Assembly (NCBI GenBank): GCA_039090855.1
Contig: CM077022.1
Coordinates: forward strand, 73,308,971-73,372,970
Direction of reading: 5' to 3'
Length of the DNA: 64,000 nucleotides
Source of the DNA: Macrothele yani
Lineage: Eukaryota > Arthropoda > Arachnida > Araneae > Macrothelidae
Each line of letters begins with the position of its first letter. Position 1 is the first letter of the stretch. Below the pieces are notes generated by a model. That model had not been told where the DNA came from, ran no database searches, and was given only the letters and a program-made list of their open reading frames with translations. A program made the position numbers and the translations under genes. Below, piece after piece: positions 1 through 11,059 of the stretch.

Positions 1-19
1 CACCTGACCTTACATCCCT

Positions 20-43
20 TATATATATATATATATATATATA
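20..43. repeat. (TA)n microsatellite
   Basis: This is an uninterrupted TA dinucleotide run of about 12 units. It lies just beyond the stop codon of the open minus-strand frame that follows. Confidence 0.95.
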
Positions 44-51
44 AATTGAGT

Positions 52-414
52 TTAGAATTTGTAGTTCAAATCAGATTTGTCCGGGTCGGGTCCATGTCCG
101 AAAATTTGGACCCTTTTCCAACTCTGGCCCCAAGGCCTCGACAAATTTGCAGCCATACTTCCCTTTAAGTTTTGTTTTATTCCTTGAGCAAGTAAAGAAT
201 CAATGGTATGGTAATTTATCTCCCACTTTGCAGGATCAGCACTTACACAAATACTGTCAGCAGGCTGCTTTCCATCGTGATCTAAAATCGAACATGCATT
301 TTGATCTGTTTTTTCTTTAAGTACATCCTTTGTAGCATTTAAGGCATCAACAACAACTGAAGTGGTTTCTTCATTGGTCGATGTAGTTGATCCAACACAT
401 TCAGCAGTGAAATG
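52..414 (-). pseudogene. Fragment of a possible hAT/ZMYM1-like transposase N-terminal region
   Basis: On the minus strand about 120 codons are open from 414 down to a TAA at 52-54, with no start codon of their own. The peptide has a low-complexity Ser/Thr/Glu stretch, then a DPAKW motif followed by LAQGIKQN. This resembles the DPxxW...KG region of the TTF-type zinc-finger N terminus in ZMYM1-like hAT proteins. That is a family-level guess from one short motif. At 415 the frame runs directly into a Tc1 relic on the same strand, so the upstream part is missing. It could also be an exon of a host gene derived from hAT. A separate hAT C-terminal relic lies at 5374-5715 but in the wrong order to belong to the same copy. 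Confidence 0.35.
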
Positions 415-707
415 TTCATCGGTCGCCGAGTATACAGTCCTCCTGCATGTAACCTTCTGCGTACCGTCGAAGCTGATACCGTCCGTCCGGTGGCTGCCGC
501 AAGCACAGATGTGAGATGAATCGGTGTAGCCGTCCTGTTCCGCCGTATCGAAAGTCGCAAATACCTGTCATCCGCGGAGGTCGTTGCCCTTGGCCTACCT
601 TCGCCGTACCTTCGGGAAGTTGCACCCGTGGCTTGGAACTGCTGCCACATCATGCTGACCACAGAACTTAACAAAATCGCTATCTCATCTCGAAATCTTG
701 TCATTCA
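415..707 (-). pseudogene. Tc1-like transposase N-terminal fragment (paired HTH domain)
   Basis: The first about 97 codons below 707 read as the DNA-binding half of a Tc1-like transposase. There is a first helix-turn-helix, then a GRPRATT linker of the GRPR AT-hook-like type, DDRYLRL, RRNRTAT and a second HTH with STVRRRLHAGGLYTRRP. These motifs are standard for Tc1 transposases. The catalytic DDE domain is absent because the sequence switches to the hAT-like frame at 415. No terminal inverted repeat could be seen. It is a truncated copy that cannot encode an active enzyme. Confidence 0.8.
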
Positions 708-849
708 CGGCCGCACATGAATTGGCGACTCCCTCCGAAACAGTTGCTCTTACGCATTTGCATAAAGCGCTGCCAGCGCCACTCATTTGCCTTCCGTACA
801 TAGATGCTGTATGCCTTCGCCCGTAACATATGCAAATTTCGTGCAGTTT

Positions 850-2600
850 GAACTATGTTTCGCCCAATTATCGCGTTTTTTTCGGTTTGTTGCTTAATTT
901 ATGGAAACCCATTGAATTTTAAAGTAAAAAAAATAATGATAATTGAAAAATGGCACATCCTGAACAGGTTGGGCAAGAAAAATTCCAGCCCAACCTCGCA
1001 TCCCCTTAGCGATGAAGAAGAAACGAAAATTAAAGTATAACTGCAGTCGTGAATGATCCTGGAGGCGTTTATGTGCGTACAAAGCAGAGCATCATGGTCG
1101 TGTGTGGAAGCTAAGAACCGAGAGTTCAGGATTCCCATTAACCGTCCTCGTTGTCCATTGAGTGCACAGATGGCTGGGATAAGGGCATACAAGGCAGATG
1201 ATCGCAGAACTGAACGGACGCAGACGTCTCCAGTCATCTTACAAAGAACTTGGGAACGAGAGTAAGGACGTCGCGTACTCTTGTTCCCATGTTCGATGGT
1301 CTCTCCTGAAGCACACGGCAAAAAGATGTCATGTGACACCTACTGACCAACGCGCAGCTCAAGTGAGAACAAGAGAAGAGTTTTTTGACGTTTTGACGTG
1401 AGTTGAAATTTGTGCTTAAACGTTTAATTTACTCTACTGTTATGCTGTGTTACCTGATCCGAAAGAATGGAGTTATCCCGCGCGAAGTAGTTCGAAGCAA
1501 GTTATTATTGGACAACTATTCCAAAAGCCATTTAGCACACTCAGTCATAGCGAGGATAAAGAACTTGTATCAAAAGGGCTACCTACGTATCTCCTATCTA
1601 ACTCGATCCAGTTTTGAAAGACGAGTGATAATTAGTAACACTGAGTTTTTTTACCCTGTAAATATGCTTAAATAGGGTATTTTTCAAAGAATTTGAAAAA
1701 AAAATTGTGAGAGCATTCTTCAAGGTGGAGAAAAATTGCTACATTTTCGCGATGCTGGCCCATTATCTTTGCCTCCACGGACAGAAGAATTGATCTCGAG
1801 TACAAATATCGGCAGTCAGTAAGGTAATGATTTTTTCTTTTTTATTGTTATGCTGTTATTTATTTAATTTTATTGTTCTTATTGTTTGGTTTCTATCGTT
1901 TAGCTTTAGGATATGTAGTATCAATTTCTTAAGAATATTTTCGTACCAGTAGTCGCCGCTGCGCCAAAGTTAATTATATGCAAATTTTATTCTTTTAGAA
2001 AATTAAGGGCAGCCTCTATGAAAATGCCTCACGATCACACACAAAACACGTAATTGCGACGTGACTGTGTTTAATGACCTTTTCTGATTTATAGGAAACT
2101 ATATACAGAACAAGTAATAAGATAAGTTAGAATTAATATTTGTGGCACGAAAAAAAGCACAACTACTTAAATTATTTACTCTAAAAAGAAAAAATACTCT
2201 TAATGGCACAATATTTTGCACATAGTAAACATTTTTCTCTTGACTCTGCTTTAAAAAATGGCGCAGGTGTCTTTTTTTATTGCAGAGAACACCTTTTAGT
2301 TTGTTACATTCTGAAAGATGCGTTTATATTACATTATGTTATATTATTTTGAATGTGCCAACAAAACTATAATAAATAATACCTTATCTTCATTGGTATA
2401 AAAATTTCATTCATTGAATTGATATTTCGTTCACATTGTCTTGTAAATACATTGTATATGTACATGCATAGGAACTATTGCTATGGCTGTGAAAAGAAAT
2501 CTGAAGTCTTGTTGTGGTGTAGGTGCTTTTCAGTCATCCAGTTTTTAGCACGTCTTTTGAGAAAAAAGAATGTGCTTATGTTATCACTTTGTCCGTCCGT
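850..2600. other. No recognisable gene
   Basis: This AT-rich spacer contains only short frames (up to 146 codons, minus strand, 899-1339) that carry no motif I recognise. I see no repeats with internal periodicity and no TIR pair. Confidence 0.5.
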
Positions 2601-2608
2601 CTGTGGAC

Positions 2609-4690
2609 ACCATATCTCTGCAACTATTAGTCCGATTTGAAAAATTATTTTTGTGTTGGGAAGCTTGAAATGATGATCTTTGCATTCAGTTTGTTTTTAC
2701 GCTTTCCAACCTTAGGTTGAAGAAGCGCATATGCTCCATTTTTGTCCGTCCGTCTGTCTGGCTGTCTGTCTGTCCGCACTATAACTTTCGTACAAATGGT
2801 TCGATTTCGATGAAATTTTAGTATGTGGTAGGGGACAACTGGGGACGAACCCTATTGAAAATGGACGAAATGGGGTCAAAGGTCAGGACATATATCTATT
2901 CCATCGCCCTTATGCGTCATAACTTACTTAAAAATGCCTCGATTGCGACAAAACTTTATCATGCTGTTCCGGAGGTATACTGAACAGGTTCTGTTGAATA
3001 TCATCGAAATGGGGTCAAAGGTCAGGGCACAGGATCGAGATTTATTCTACAGCCATTATCCTCATAACTTGAGTAATGATTTCTGGTATGTTGGAAAGCG
3101 TATCATAATCAATGCATTGCATAATTTTACTAATTTTTTTTCGATGCACAACTTCCCCACGAGAGGGCGTAAATGCAGATGATTTCGAATTCAAAATACA
3201 TTTTATTCCATATATTTGATTCTAAATATCCGATTAAAAAAATTTCTTTTCCTTTCGATGCCATTTATATCGAAGACTATTTTAGGTACAGTCGTTTCTT
3301 CAAGTAATGCATAAATTTTTCGCTAGGAGGCGTAGAGGTAGATTGCGTTTTCCACGATATCTCTGCTTCTAAAGCTCCAGTTTGAAAAATTCTACCTGAA
3401 TAAGATGCAGCTTCTGATGGAAAATCTTTTGAATATAATTCCTAATTTTTGGTAAAGAATGGTTTTACCACCAGGTGGCGTATTTTTTTTTTTTTTTTAT
3501 GCTTCTGATGCATTTATAGTAAAATTTGAGCTTCTGGAAGTTTTATTGAAAATTTTTTTTGGTGAACCGATACCGCTCACCTCAGAAAACCTCTTCAGAA
3601 TATTTTCTTTTTAAGATAATGCATAGTTTTTTCGCCATAGGGTGTAGAGATGCATATCTTATTTTTGTCGATATCTCTGCTTCTAAGAGTCCAATTTGAA
3701 AAATTCATTCTTTGTTGGAGAGCGGTTTGGGTGCAAAATGTATCTCATGTAATTTCAAAATTTTAGATATCCGATAGCGGGTGTAAAAGTAACTTGCGTT
3801 CCCCCCGATATCTCTGCTGCTCCTAAAACTCCGATTTGAAAAATTCTTTGTGCATCGGATACAGCCGTTGATAGGAAATGTTTTGCATATAATTTTTAAA
3901 TTTTCATAAAGAATTGTTTGGCCGCAAGGGGGCGTAAGTGTTTATTTCTGCATCCGGTGTATTTGCAACGAAATCTAACATGAAAACTCGATTAAAAAAA
4001 TTCTTCCGTGGACCCATATCGCTCACCTCAGAAAACCTTTTCAGAATACTTTATTCATAAAGTAATGCGTTGTTTTTCCGTCAGGGGGCGTAGATGTATA
4101 TCATATTTTTGTCGATATCTTTGCTTCTAAGATTCTGATTTGAAAAATTCTTTTTTTGTTGGAGAACATTTCCGGTGCGAAATTTTTGTCATAAAATTTC
4201 AAAATTAACGAATAAGTGTGCCACTAGAGGGAGTGAGATCACGTTTCTTTTTTCACCAATATCTGCTGGACTAAAAACCGACTGAAAAATTTATTTTTCG
4301 GTATCCTCATAACTTGACTGTGTGTATTTTCTACCCAAAATAATACGCTATTTCGCTGCAACGGGCGCTATGTTTAATTTGTTTTCCTCAATATCTCTGC
4401 TTGTACATGTGCGATTAAAAATATTCTTTCGACACCGGATGCCATTTACCTTGAGGAACATTTTAGGTTTGTATTTGAAGAGTTTTATAGTTCGTTTGCT
4501 ACATAGGTAGTGTTTGTGTACTTCTGTTTGCAGCTGTATCTCATCTTCTATAAATGCTATTGTGAAGTTTCTTTCTTACTGTATGCCATTCGCTACAATA
4601 GAGATGTGGAGCATTACCATCTTTAAATAATACACAGATTTTCCGCTGGGGGACGTAAAGGTTAAAACCTTTTTCTGGTTGTCTCTGCTT
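2609..4690 (+). repeat. Degenerate satellite-like array with GATATCTCTGCTTCTAA motif
   Basis: A motif close to GATATCTCTGCTTCTAA followed by TCCGATTTGAAAAATTCTTT recurs near 2609, 3356, 3669, 3809, 4112, 4259, 4388 and 4680. Between occurrences GGGGGCGTA and TAATGC recur with variable spacing. The pattern is an old, diverged tandem array. It is interrupted at 2698-3140 by a TACGC-ended repeat. No coding potential is seen. Confidence 0.6.
2698..3141 (+). repeat. TACGC-ended interspersed repeat, copy A
   Basis: It begins TACGCTTTCCAAC and carries the inverted motif GTTGGAAAGCGTA near its right side (ends 3102), followed by about 40 bp shared by all copies (TCATAATCAATGCATTGCAT). Inside are a (TCTG/TCCG)n run and subrepeats containing TTTCGATGAAATTTTAGTATG and ATGGGGTCAAAGGTCA. 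Related copies lie at 8453, 10614 and 60858 (minus). Confidence 0.8.
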
Positions 4691-4705
4691 CCGGAAGATG
4701 TAGAT

Positions 4706-4855
4706 GACGTGCTACTGAGGTGACGCATGAGCCAAATCGGTAATGTTGCAGCGATAAGCCCGCTGGCATAGTTCCGTTGGGTGAACAGCGTCTTCGGAGT
4801 AGAAAGACGTGGCTTTCGAAAAGCACCACCGAAAAAAGGTTTGTGTTATATTATC
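4706..4855 (+). mobile_element. Old tRNA-derived SINE, family C (GGCATAGTTCAGTTGGG head)
   Basis: GCTACTGAGGTGACGCATGA leads to an A-box-like GGCATAGTTCCGTTGGGTGA and a degraded B-box region (GACGTGGCTTTCGAA). It is related to diverged copies at 6152, 13262 and 38930. It is polymerase III-type by resemblance only and has no intact TSD. Confidence 0.5.
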
Positions 4856-4899
4856 GCCCGAAGGAAAGTGAATCTCCTGGCGTTAAGTTTGAAAATATT

Positions 4900-5370
4900 G
4901 AGTAATAAGTCTTCCACACAACGCAGATAATTAATAAAATTAATTCTTTTACGATGAGATGTTCCTGCGAACACGGTTTCGGCTGATCGAAGGTAATGAT
5001 TTAACGAACTACGTGAAATGACGTAGATGTCGTACTACCAGGGGCATATCATGGGTCCGAGACCTGAGCTATCTCAACCCCCCCCCCCAGAGTAGTTTTT
5101 TTTTAATTGTGAAGTTTAATTGTTAATTGTTAAGTAATAGAAGTAACTTATTTTAGGTACATGCTATTGGTAACATGATACTAAATAATTATCAGGATTA
5201 GGATTTGAACACTTGTTTGTACATGAATTATTTTCTTCTTCTTAATACTTTATTTGTACATGAGCTCCATTCTTCTTTCTTTTTGTGTGAACTTGAGTGT
5301 TACGTTTCCACAAAAATGTTTCTTGAGTACTTTTTCATATTTAAAAGTAATGTTTTTCTCTATTAAAAAC
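4900..5370. other. No recognisable gene
   Basis: This is an AT-rich spacer with a C10 run near 5080. I recognise nothing else in it. Confidence 0.5.
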
Positions 5371-5373
5371 CAG

Positions 5374-5715
5374 CTAAGTTGCTCGAATGTATATGTCCTG
5401 TGTGGCTCTAAGATATATCTTGATTCTTTTTAATGCAGATAAACTTCTTTCGGCAGTTGTTAATGGAAATTTTAACATTAGGTCTGCTAATTTGTACATT
5501 TCAGTCTCACTAAACACTATGTCCAATTTATTCAACTTTATGTAACAAGTAATGTCTCTTACTGATTTGTTTTTGTATTCATCAAGGGAATAAAACACTT
5601 TCAGTTCAATTTTTAGTCGAGCTGTATCAAAATTTGAAGCATAGAGCTTTTTAAGTTCTGACAGTAGATGTTCAGGAAAGCTTTCACAAAATTTATCAAA
5701 ACAGTTCGAATCCAA
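5374..5715 (-). pseudogene. hAT-superfamily transposase C-terminal fragment
   Basis: This 113-codon minus-strand frame includes ELKVFYSLDEYKNKSV, KLADLMLKFPLTTAERSLSA and LKRIKIYLRAT. The order (hydrophobic helix, TTAERSxSALKRIKxYLR) is the hallmark of the hAT dimerisation domain at the C terminus of hAT transposases and ZMYM1/ZBED-type derivatives. The frame stops soon after that motif, before the usual last helices, and lacks any catalytic region. No TIR or 8-bp duplication was found. It is most likely a relic. A host exon of a hAT-derived gene is possible but nothing supports it. Confidence 0.65.
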
Positions 5716-5719
5716 CTAA

Positions 5720-6150
5720 ACCACGAATTTAAGATATAATATCACTGATTTTAATTCACTCACACTTCACACAAACTGAAACAACTATCGCGAAGCACGT
5801 GCTGTTACAGGCGGAAGCATGCGAGTGATTGAGGTAGTCTAAGTCTTCTCATTTCTGAGCAAACCGTTGCCCAAAGCAATGGCCCATTCGCCTTCGCTCG
5901 CTCATTCATGTTGTCATGAAACGATAGCAGGCGATCGTATGGAAGGTCATCGAATCAGAACAGCGAAGACTCTGGAAGAGCTGCTTGCGTTATGCCGTTG
6001 GTCTTCGTTGGCCAGACTGAATGAAAGAAGCGAATCCGCAGGTGTGTTTTTTTGCAACGAAAGCATCAAGATTTTTTAATACCGTTGATAATTGAATTTT
6101 ATTTGTGCGTTCTCTGGGCTTCGCAGCTAGCCTAGCTGGCCTCGAATATA
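5720..6150. other. No recognisable gene
   Basis: There are short overlapping frames on both strands only (70-76 codons) with no family motif. Confidence 0.45.
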
Positions 6151-6151
6151 C

Positions 6152-6295
6152 GCTACTGCGTACTACTGAGGTGTCGCATGAGTCAAATCGACACTGAAGC
6201 AGCAATATGCCTACCGGCATAGTCCAGTTGGGTTAACAGCCACTCCAGAGTAAGGAGACGTGGGTTCGAAACCATTAGGATAAAGGTTATATGTG
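6152..6295 (+). mobile_element. Old tRNA-derived SINE, family C
   Basis: It holds GTACTACTGAGGTGTCGCAT, then GGCATAGTCCAGTTGGGTTA (A-box-like) and GACGTGGGTTCGAAACC (B-box-like). This is the best preserved member of the family in the window. The 3' end is not defined. Confidence 0.6.
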
Positions 6296-6370
6296 ATATA
6301 CTTTTGAGTTAACAAGTTTCTGGAAGGGTTAGATTGCGACTTCTATATTTGACGAAGGAAACATGGACCG

Positions 6371-6594
6371 GCCGCCCCAGTGGCGCAGTAGTCTAAGCGA
6401 TGGCTTCTGATCATTTGTGCGCGATGGGTCCGAGTTTGAATCCTGTGAGGCATGGATATCGTGTTTGTCTTGCGACACTGGCTCTTTCATTTCCGTGGAG
6501 TCAGTGGCCCTAAATTAGAGACGAGTGACCGTTATATCCCACTAAGTTGTTCACGGTGGTCGTTAAAAAAACAAAAACAAAAACAAGAAAAAAC
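6371..6594 (+). mobile_element. tRNA-derived SINE, family A (diverged copy)
   Basis: The head is GCCGCCCCAGTGGCGCAGTA (A box) with a B box GAGTTTGAATCC. The family core follows (CACTGGCTC, then GTGGCCCTAAATTAGAGACG and CACGGTGGTCGTT), ending in an A-rich tail. Several substitutions separate it from the younger copies near 57.9 kb. Confidence 0.85.
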
Positions 6595-6782
6595 CCAGAC
6601 CAAATTTTTCGGCATTTTTGGTGCATAACTTTTTTACTGAGGGCGCCCACATAATTTCTTCTGTAACATTGTTCGTCCCACGATAAGATGCAGCAGCAAT
6701 TAAGTATCTTCCTTCTCCAGTTATGGCCTGTGTTATCTCACTTTAAAAATTCCTTTGTCTCATGTTATCGTTTAAACGCGTC

Positions 6783-7005
6783 CTGCGGGTTCGGTGTTGC
6801 AGTGGTCAAAGCGTTTGCTTCTTTTCGTTCGCTTTCGTCCAAGTTGGACGCGGGTTCGAATTCCGGCGAGGGATGGATGATATACTTGTCTTATGGCGCT
6901 GGCTCTCTCACTTCCCTGGAACCAGTGGCCCCAATATTAGGTATGGCCAATCGCTTATAGCCCAATGAGCCGCTCACGGCGGTCGTTACCCCCCCAATAA
7001 AAACC
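6783..7005 (+). mobile_element. tRNA-derived SINE, family A (old copy)
   Basis: Degraded A box (GGTGTTGCAGTGGTCAAAGC), intact B box GGGTTCGAATTCC and the family core through CACGGCGGTCGTTA. The tail is CCCCCCCAATAAAAA. Confidence 0.75.
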
Positions 7006-7153
7006 CGTTCCCCTCCTTAGGCCTCCCTCCGTTCTGCTTTCCTGATGATTTCACCTTCAAACACCTCATCAATTTTCGAAGTATGCCGACGTGTTTGCGG
7101 GTCTGGCTTTTGACCAGTCGTCTGAAACAGGCTGTGATTCGCATTCTGAATAA

Positions 7154-7276
7154 AGCATGAGTGGTGTGCTTGTGCACCTTCTGTGTCCCTTCCCTGGAGC
7201 CAGTAGCCCTGAATTAACGACGGGCGATTGCTTATGGCCCATGGAGTTGCCCATGGTGGTCGTTAAACCCCCATCT
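7154..7276 (+). mobile_element. 5'-truncated SINE, family A
   Basis: Only the core from GCATGAGTGG through CATGGTGGTCGTTAAACCCC is present; the tRNA-like head is missing. Confidence 0.7.
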
Positions 7277-7450
7277 ACCTCATTTCAAGTCGAATGGTTA
7301 GAAGCGAAGGTATCTTACTGATCGCAGTAGTTGGATCTTTTTGCTTTGGGAGGGGGTGGGTTATATACGCCATGCCTACCGCCATACATGCAGCAACACG
7401 GCGTGATGTCGAGTGGAAAGGTCTCAGGAAGTCCCGAGTAATCGCTGATT

Positions 7451-7866
7451 CGCCTCACGCACGACCACACCGAGCCACAGTCCGGTACATACTAAGATAC
7501 TAAGATTAATTAAATCATAACAACAAACAATAACAACACATTCGCCTCACTCACGACCACACCAAGCCACAGTCCGGTACATACTAAGTGGAATTAAATC
7601 ATAACAACAAACAATAACAGCACATTCACCTCACTCACGACCACACCGAGCCACAGTCCGGTACATACTAAGTGGAATTAAATCATAACAACAAACAATA
7701 ACAACACATTCGCCTCTCTCACGACCGCACCGAGCGACAGTCCGGAACACACTAAGTGGAATTAAATCATAACAATAAACAATAACAATACATTCGCCTC
7801 ACTCACGACCACACCGAGCCACAGTCCGGTACATACTAAGTGGAATTAAATGATAACAACAAGGAA
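7451..7866 (+). repeat. 84-bp minisatellite, five copies
   Basis: Units start at 7451, 7543, 7627, 7711 and 7795 (spacing 92, 84, 84, 84). Each holds CGCCTCACTCACGACCACAC, CGAGCCACAGTCCGGTACAT and an AATTAAATCATAACAACAAA segment. The first spacing is longer by eight bases, a local ACTAAGAT duplication. Confidence 0.95.
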
Positions 7867-8050
7867 TAAGGTTTACTAATTGATGACATTAAGCGGTACT
7901 TAGGTGGATTTAATGAATGTTATTGTCGTAAAACCAATGAAAGAAGATATGTGAATCATAAAAGTAAATATGTACTAAACTATGGCGGCGGCAATAGTAA
8001 GTCTTTCGACTTTTTAGTTCTTCAAAAAGAGTGTTTATTTTTATTATAAA

Positions 8051-8329
8051 TTATTCAGATTTAGACGAATGTAAGAAACGACCCTGACACTGATGAAATG
8101 TGGTGTAGCTACGGAAGTCTATCTGCGCATGGGCAAGCCATAAAAACTTGACCTCAAGATATAGAAAGAAAAGCTGATTCGCAAGTGCGTTAGTGAGGGG
8201 GATTGGTAACTTTTGGTCAAGGACAACTACAGAGTTATACATCATTTTAAAGCTCTTGTCAATATCAGGTAATCCGGGGTCGAGAGGAAGCCAAATTTTG
8301 CTGCGACGCACGATTTTCATAGCGTCCAA
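8051..8329 (-). other. 92-codon open frame, unrecognised
   Basis: The frame starts MDAMKIVRRSKIW and shows no domain I recognise, no signal peptide and no repeat. Its lower end is in AT-rich sequence and its upper end lies next to a segment that is duplicated near 9507. It may be chance or part of an old element. Confidence 0.2.
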
Positions 8330-8344
8330 AATTCATTTTCGTGT

Positions 8345-8452
8345 TATTAACTATCGTTGCGTCACTTCATGGGACAACATTAATTGAAAAATCAGATTTC
8401 AACAATGGTTTTGACTACTTCCGTTACCCATTTTCATTTTATCGGAAATTAT
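8345..8452 (+). repeat. Direct repeat, left copy (partner at 9507-9620)
   Basis: TTAACTATCGTTGCGTCACT through CCGTTACCCATTTTC recurs with substitutions at 9507-9620. The TACGC-ended repeat sits directly after this left copy; the right copy lacks it. Confidence 0.8.
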
Positions 8453-9325
8453 TACGCTTTCCAACCGTAGGTTGAAGAAGTGTATATGCTCCAGCTTTGT
8501 CCGTCTGCCTGTCCGTCCGTCCGTCTGTCCGAACGATAACTAACGCAAAATGTTTCGATTTCGATGAAATTTTAGTATGTGGTAGGGGACCACCTGGGGA
8601 CGAACCCTATTGAAAACGGGATAAAAGGAGCGGGATCGGTTCCATTGCCGTTATGCGTCATAACTTGCGTAGAAATGGTTTGATTTCGATTAAATTTTAG
8701 CATGTGGTAGGGGATCACCTTGGGACAAACCTATTGAAAATGGACGAAATGGGGTCAAAGATCAAGGCATAAGAGCGGGATCCATTCCATTGCACTTATG
8801 CGTCATAACTTGCATAGAAATGATTCGGTTTCGATGAAATTTAGTATGTGGTAGGGGGACCACTGGGGACGAACCCTATTGAAATTGGCGAAATGGGGTC
8901 AAAGGTCAAGACATAGGACAGGGTCCATTCCATTGCCCTTACTCGTCATAACTTGCGTAAAAATGGTTCGATTTCGATGGAATGTTAGTATGTTGTACCG
9001 GAGATATACTGAACCGGTTCTGTTGAATATCGTCGAAATGGGGTCAAAGGTCAGGGCACAGGAGCAAGATTTATTCCACAGCCATTATCCTCATAACTTG
9101 ACTAAAAATGCTTCTATTGCGACAAAACTTTAGTATGTTGTTCCGGAGGTATACTGAACCAATTCTGTTTAATATCATCGAAATGGGGCCAAAGGTCATG
9201 GTACAGCAGCGATATTTATTCCACAGCCATTATCCTCATAATTTGATGAAATGATTTCTGTTATGTTGGAAAGCGTATCATAATCAATGCATTGCATGAT
9301 TTTACTAACTGGTTTACTTGGTATT
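8453..9325 (+). repeat. TACGC-ended interspersed repeat, copy B (long form)
   Basis: It starts TACGCTTTCCAACC; the inverted motif GTTGGAAAGCGTA ends at 9276 and is followed by the shared TCATAATCAATGCATTGCAT tail. Several internal subrepeats of roughly 110-140 bp contain GTAGGGGACCACCTGGGGAC or variants and ATGGGGTCAAAGGTCA. It has more subrepeats than copies A and C, which explains its greater length. Confidence 0.8.
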
Positions 9326-9506
9326 TACTTTACTACCTTCGGGAAAGATGCATATAATCAAAATGCATTTTTGTAATGGCTTTTATCACATTTAGCATCA
9401 GGTTCTCGTAATTTACGCAGATTTCAATGAGATATTGTTTCTTTCACGTAAAGCATGATGAAATAATTTTCCGCGATAGTTTAGTAAAATATATTGTTGA
9501 GTAACA

Positions 9507-9660
9507 ATCAAATTAACTATTGTTGCGCCACTTCATAAGACAGCATTCAAAAACCAGATTTCAACGATGGGTTTGACTAGTCCGTTACCCATTTTCGTTA
9601 CATTGAAATTTTTTACTTGGGACTAATGTCGGGAAAGTTGCATAGCATCAAAAAGTTTTC
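9507..9660 (+). repeat. Direct repeat, right copy (unoccupied site)
   Basis: This matches the sequence around copy B on both of its sides (TTACCCATTTTC on the left, TCGGGAAAG(A/T)TGCAT on the right) without the TACGC repeat. It therefore behaves as a paralogous empty site. Confidence 0.65.
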
Positions 9661-10180
9661 TTTTTTTCCCACGAGTTTCGCGATTATCACCAGAGCTACT
9701 TAGTCTTACGTTTTCTACTTAGTTTTCCAATGTGGTTACGAAATTTCGAATTTTAGCGAAGTAGTAGACTATTTTTAAGGCAGCTGTCACAATGCAACGT
9801 GAAAGAACCACGCAAAAGCGCCGAGTGAGAAGGAGAAGCGATCAGTTGCCCACTCATTATTGATCCGACTGCTTACTGCGCGAGCTGATTGGCTGATACT
9901 TTATGGACGCTAAAATGTGTACTTCAGTTTGAGGTGACTTAGTTGGCAGCTTTGGTTTTATGACGCAAGACCCACATCTGGCCATACAGCGCCAAGGACG
10001 AGCCGAGTCAACAGAACATACAAATACCGCGGTATTAAAACAACCGCACTTAACTGGCGAACTCTTTGGTGATACATATTACTTATCCTAGGGACCTGTC
10101 ATGCAGACACTGACCTAATGCCCATGTGTAATGTATGCAGGTTAGTTACAGTCAGGGTTTGTATTCACCAATGCATTGTC
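9661..10180. other. No recognisable gene
   Basis: Unique-looking sequence with no long frame. A short GC-richer stretch (9825-10090) contains GCTGATTGGCTGAT, an inverted CCAAT-like site. There is no transcript evidence. Confidence 0.4.
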
Positions 10181-10304
10181 TATTATACAGGGTGAATCGG
10201 AATTATTATCCATTTTAAAAAATGCACACTGCTCTACATAGAAAATGCCACACCATGAAGGAGTATACGCTATGTGAGACGACACCTACTATACATGCAA
10301 GTAC

Positions 10305-10470
10305 AATGGAACCTCGGTTATACGTTTCTCAATTATACGTTTTCCACATTTATACGTGATTCTGCGTTATTCCAGATATTTTAGTGTGGCCTCTATCGGT
10401 TTTTGAACTCGATTATACCTAATTGATTTATACGCTTTTTGCAGTTATACGTCACATTTTTAAATTCAGA
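10305..10470 (+). mobile_element. Possible pogo/Tigger-like element end
   Basis: ACAATGGAACCTCGGTTATA resembles the GGAACCTCGATTAT terminal motif of many pogo/Tigger elements, and TTATACGT repeats several times inward. No transposase or second end was found. Confidence 0.4.
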
Positions 10471-10613
10471 TTATCAAAAATACATTGTTCTCTGATATTT
10501 TTTATTCGTAACTGTGTGTGTAACAATTTTGAGAGAATTCAGACAGCGTTGTTATGTTCCTTCTTGGTGCAGCCCAAGTTGAACCTTGAACCCTTCGAAA
10601 AGGGTATGTTGTT

Positions 10614-11055
10614 TACGCTTTCCAACCGTAAGGTGAAGAAGCGTATATGTTCCATCTTTGTCCGTCTGTCTGTCTGTCTGTCTGCCTTTCCGTATGATAA
10701 CTAGCGTAAAAGTGGTTCCATTTCGATGAAATTTTAGTATGTGGTAGGAGACAACCCAGGGACGAACCCTATTGAAATGGGGTCAAAGGTCAGGACATAG
10801 GAGCGGGATCCATTCCATCGCCCTTGTGGGTCATATCTTACGTAAACATGCTTCGATTGCGACAAAACTTTATCATGTTATTCCGGAGGTATACTGAACC
10901 GGTTCTGTTGAATATCGTCGAAATGGGGTCAAAGGTCAGGTTACAGGAGCGAGATTTATTCCACAACCATTATTCTCATAACTTGAGTAAGGATTTGTGG
11001 TATGTTGGAAAGCGTATCATAATCAATTCATTGCATGATTTTACTAACTTGTTTA
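10614..11055 (+). repeat. TACGC-ended interspersed repeat, copy C
   Basis: TACGCTTTCCAACC, TCTG repeats, two core subrepeats, and GTTGGAAAGCGTA ending at 11016 with the shared tail. Nearly the same length as copy A. Confidence 0.8.
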
Positions 11056-11059
11056 CTTT

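Noticed and set aside
7451..7866. CRISPR array
   Set aside because: Units are contiguous 84-bp repeats without unique spacers, and the genome is eukaryotic.
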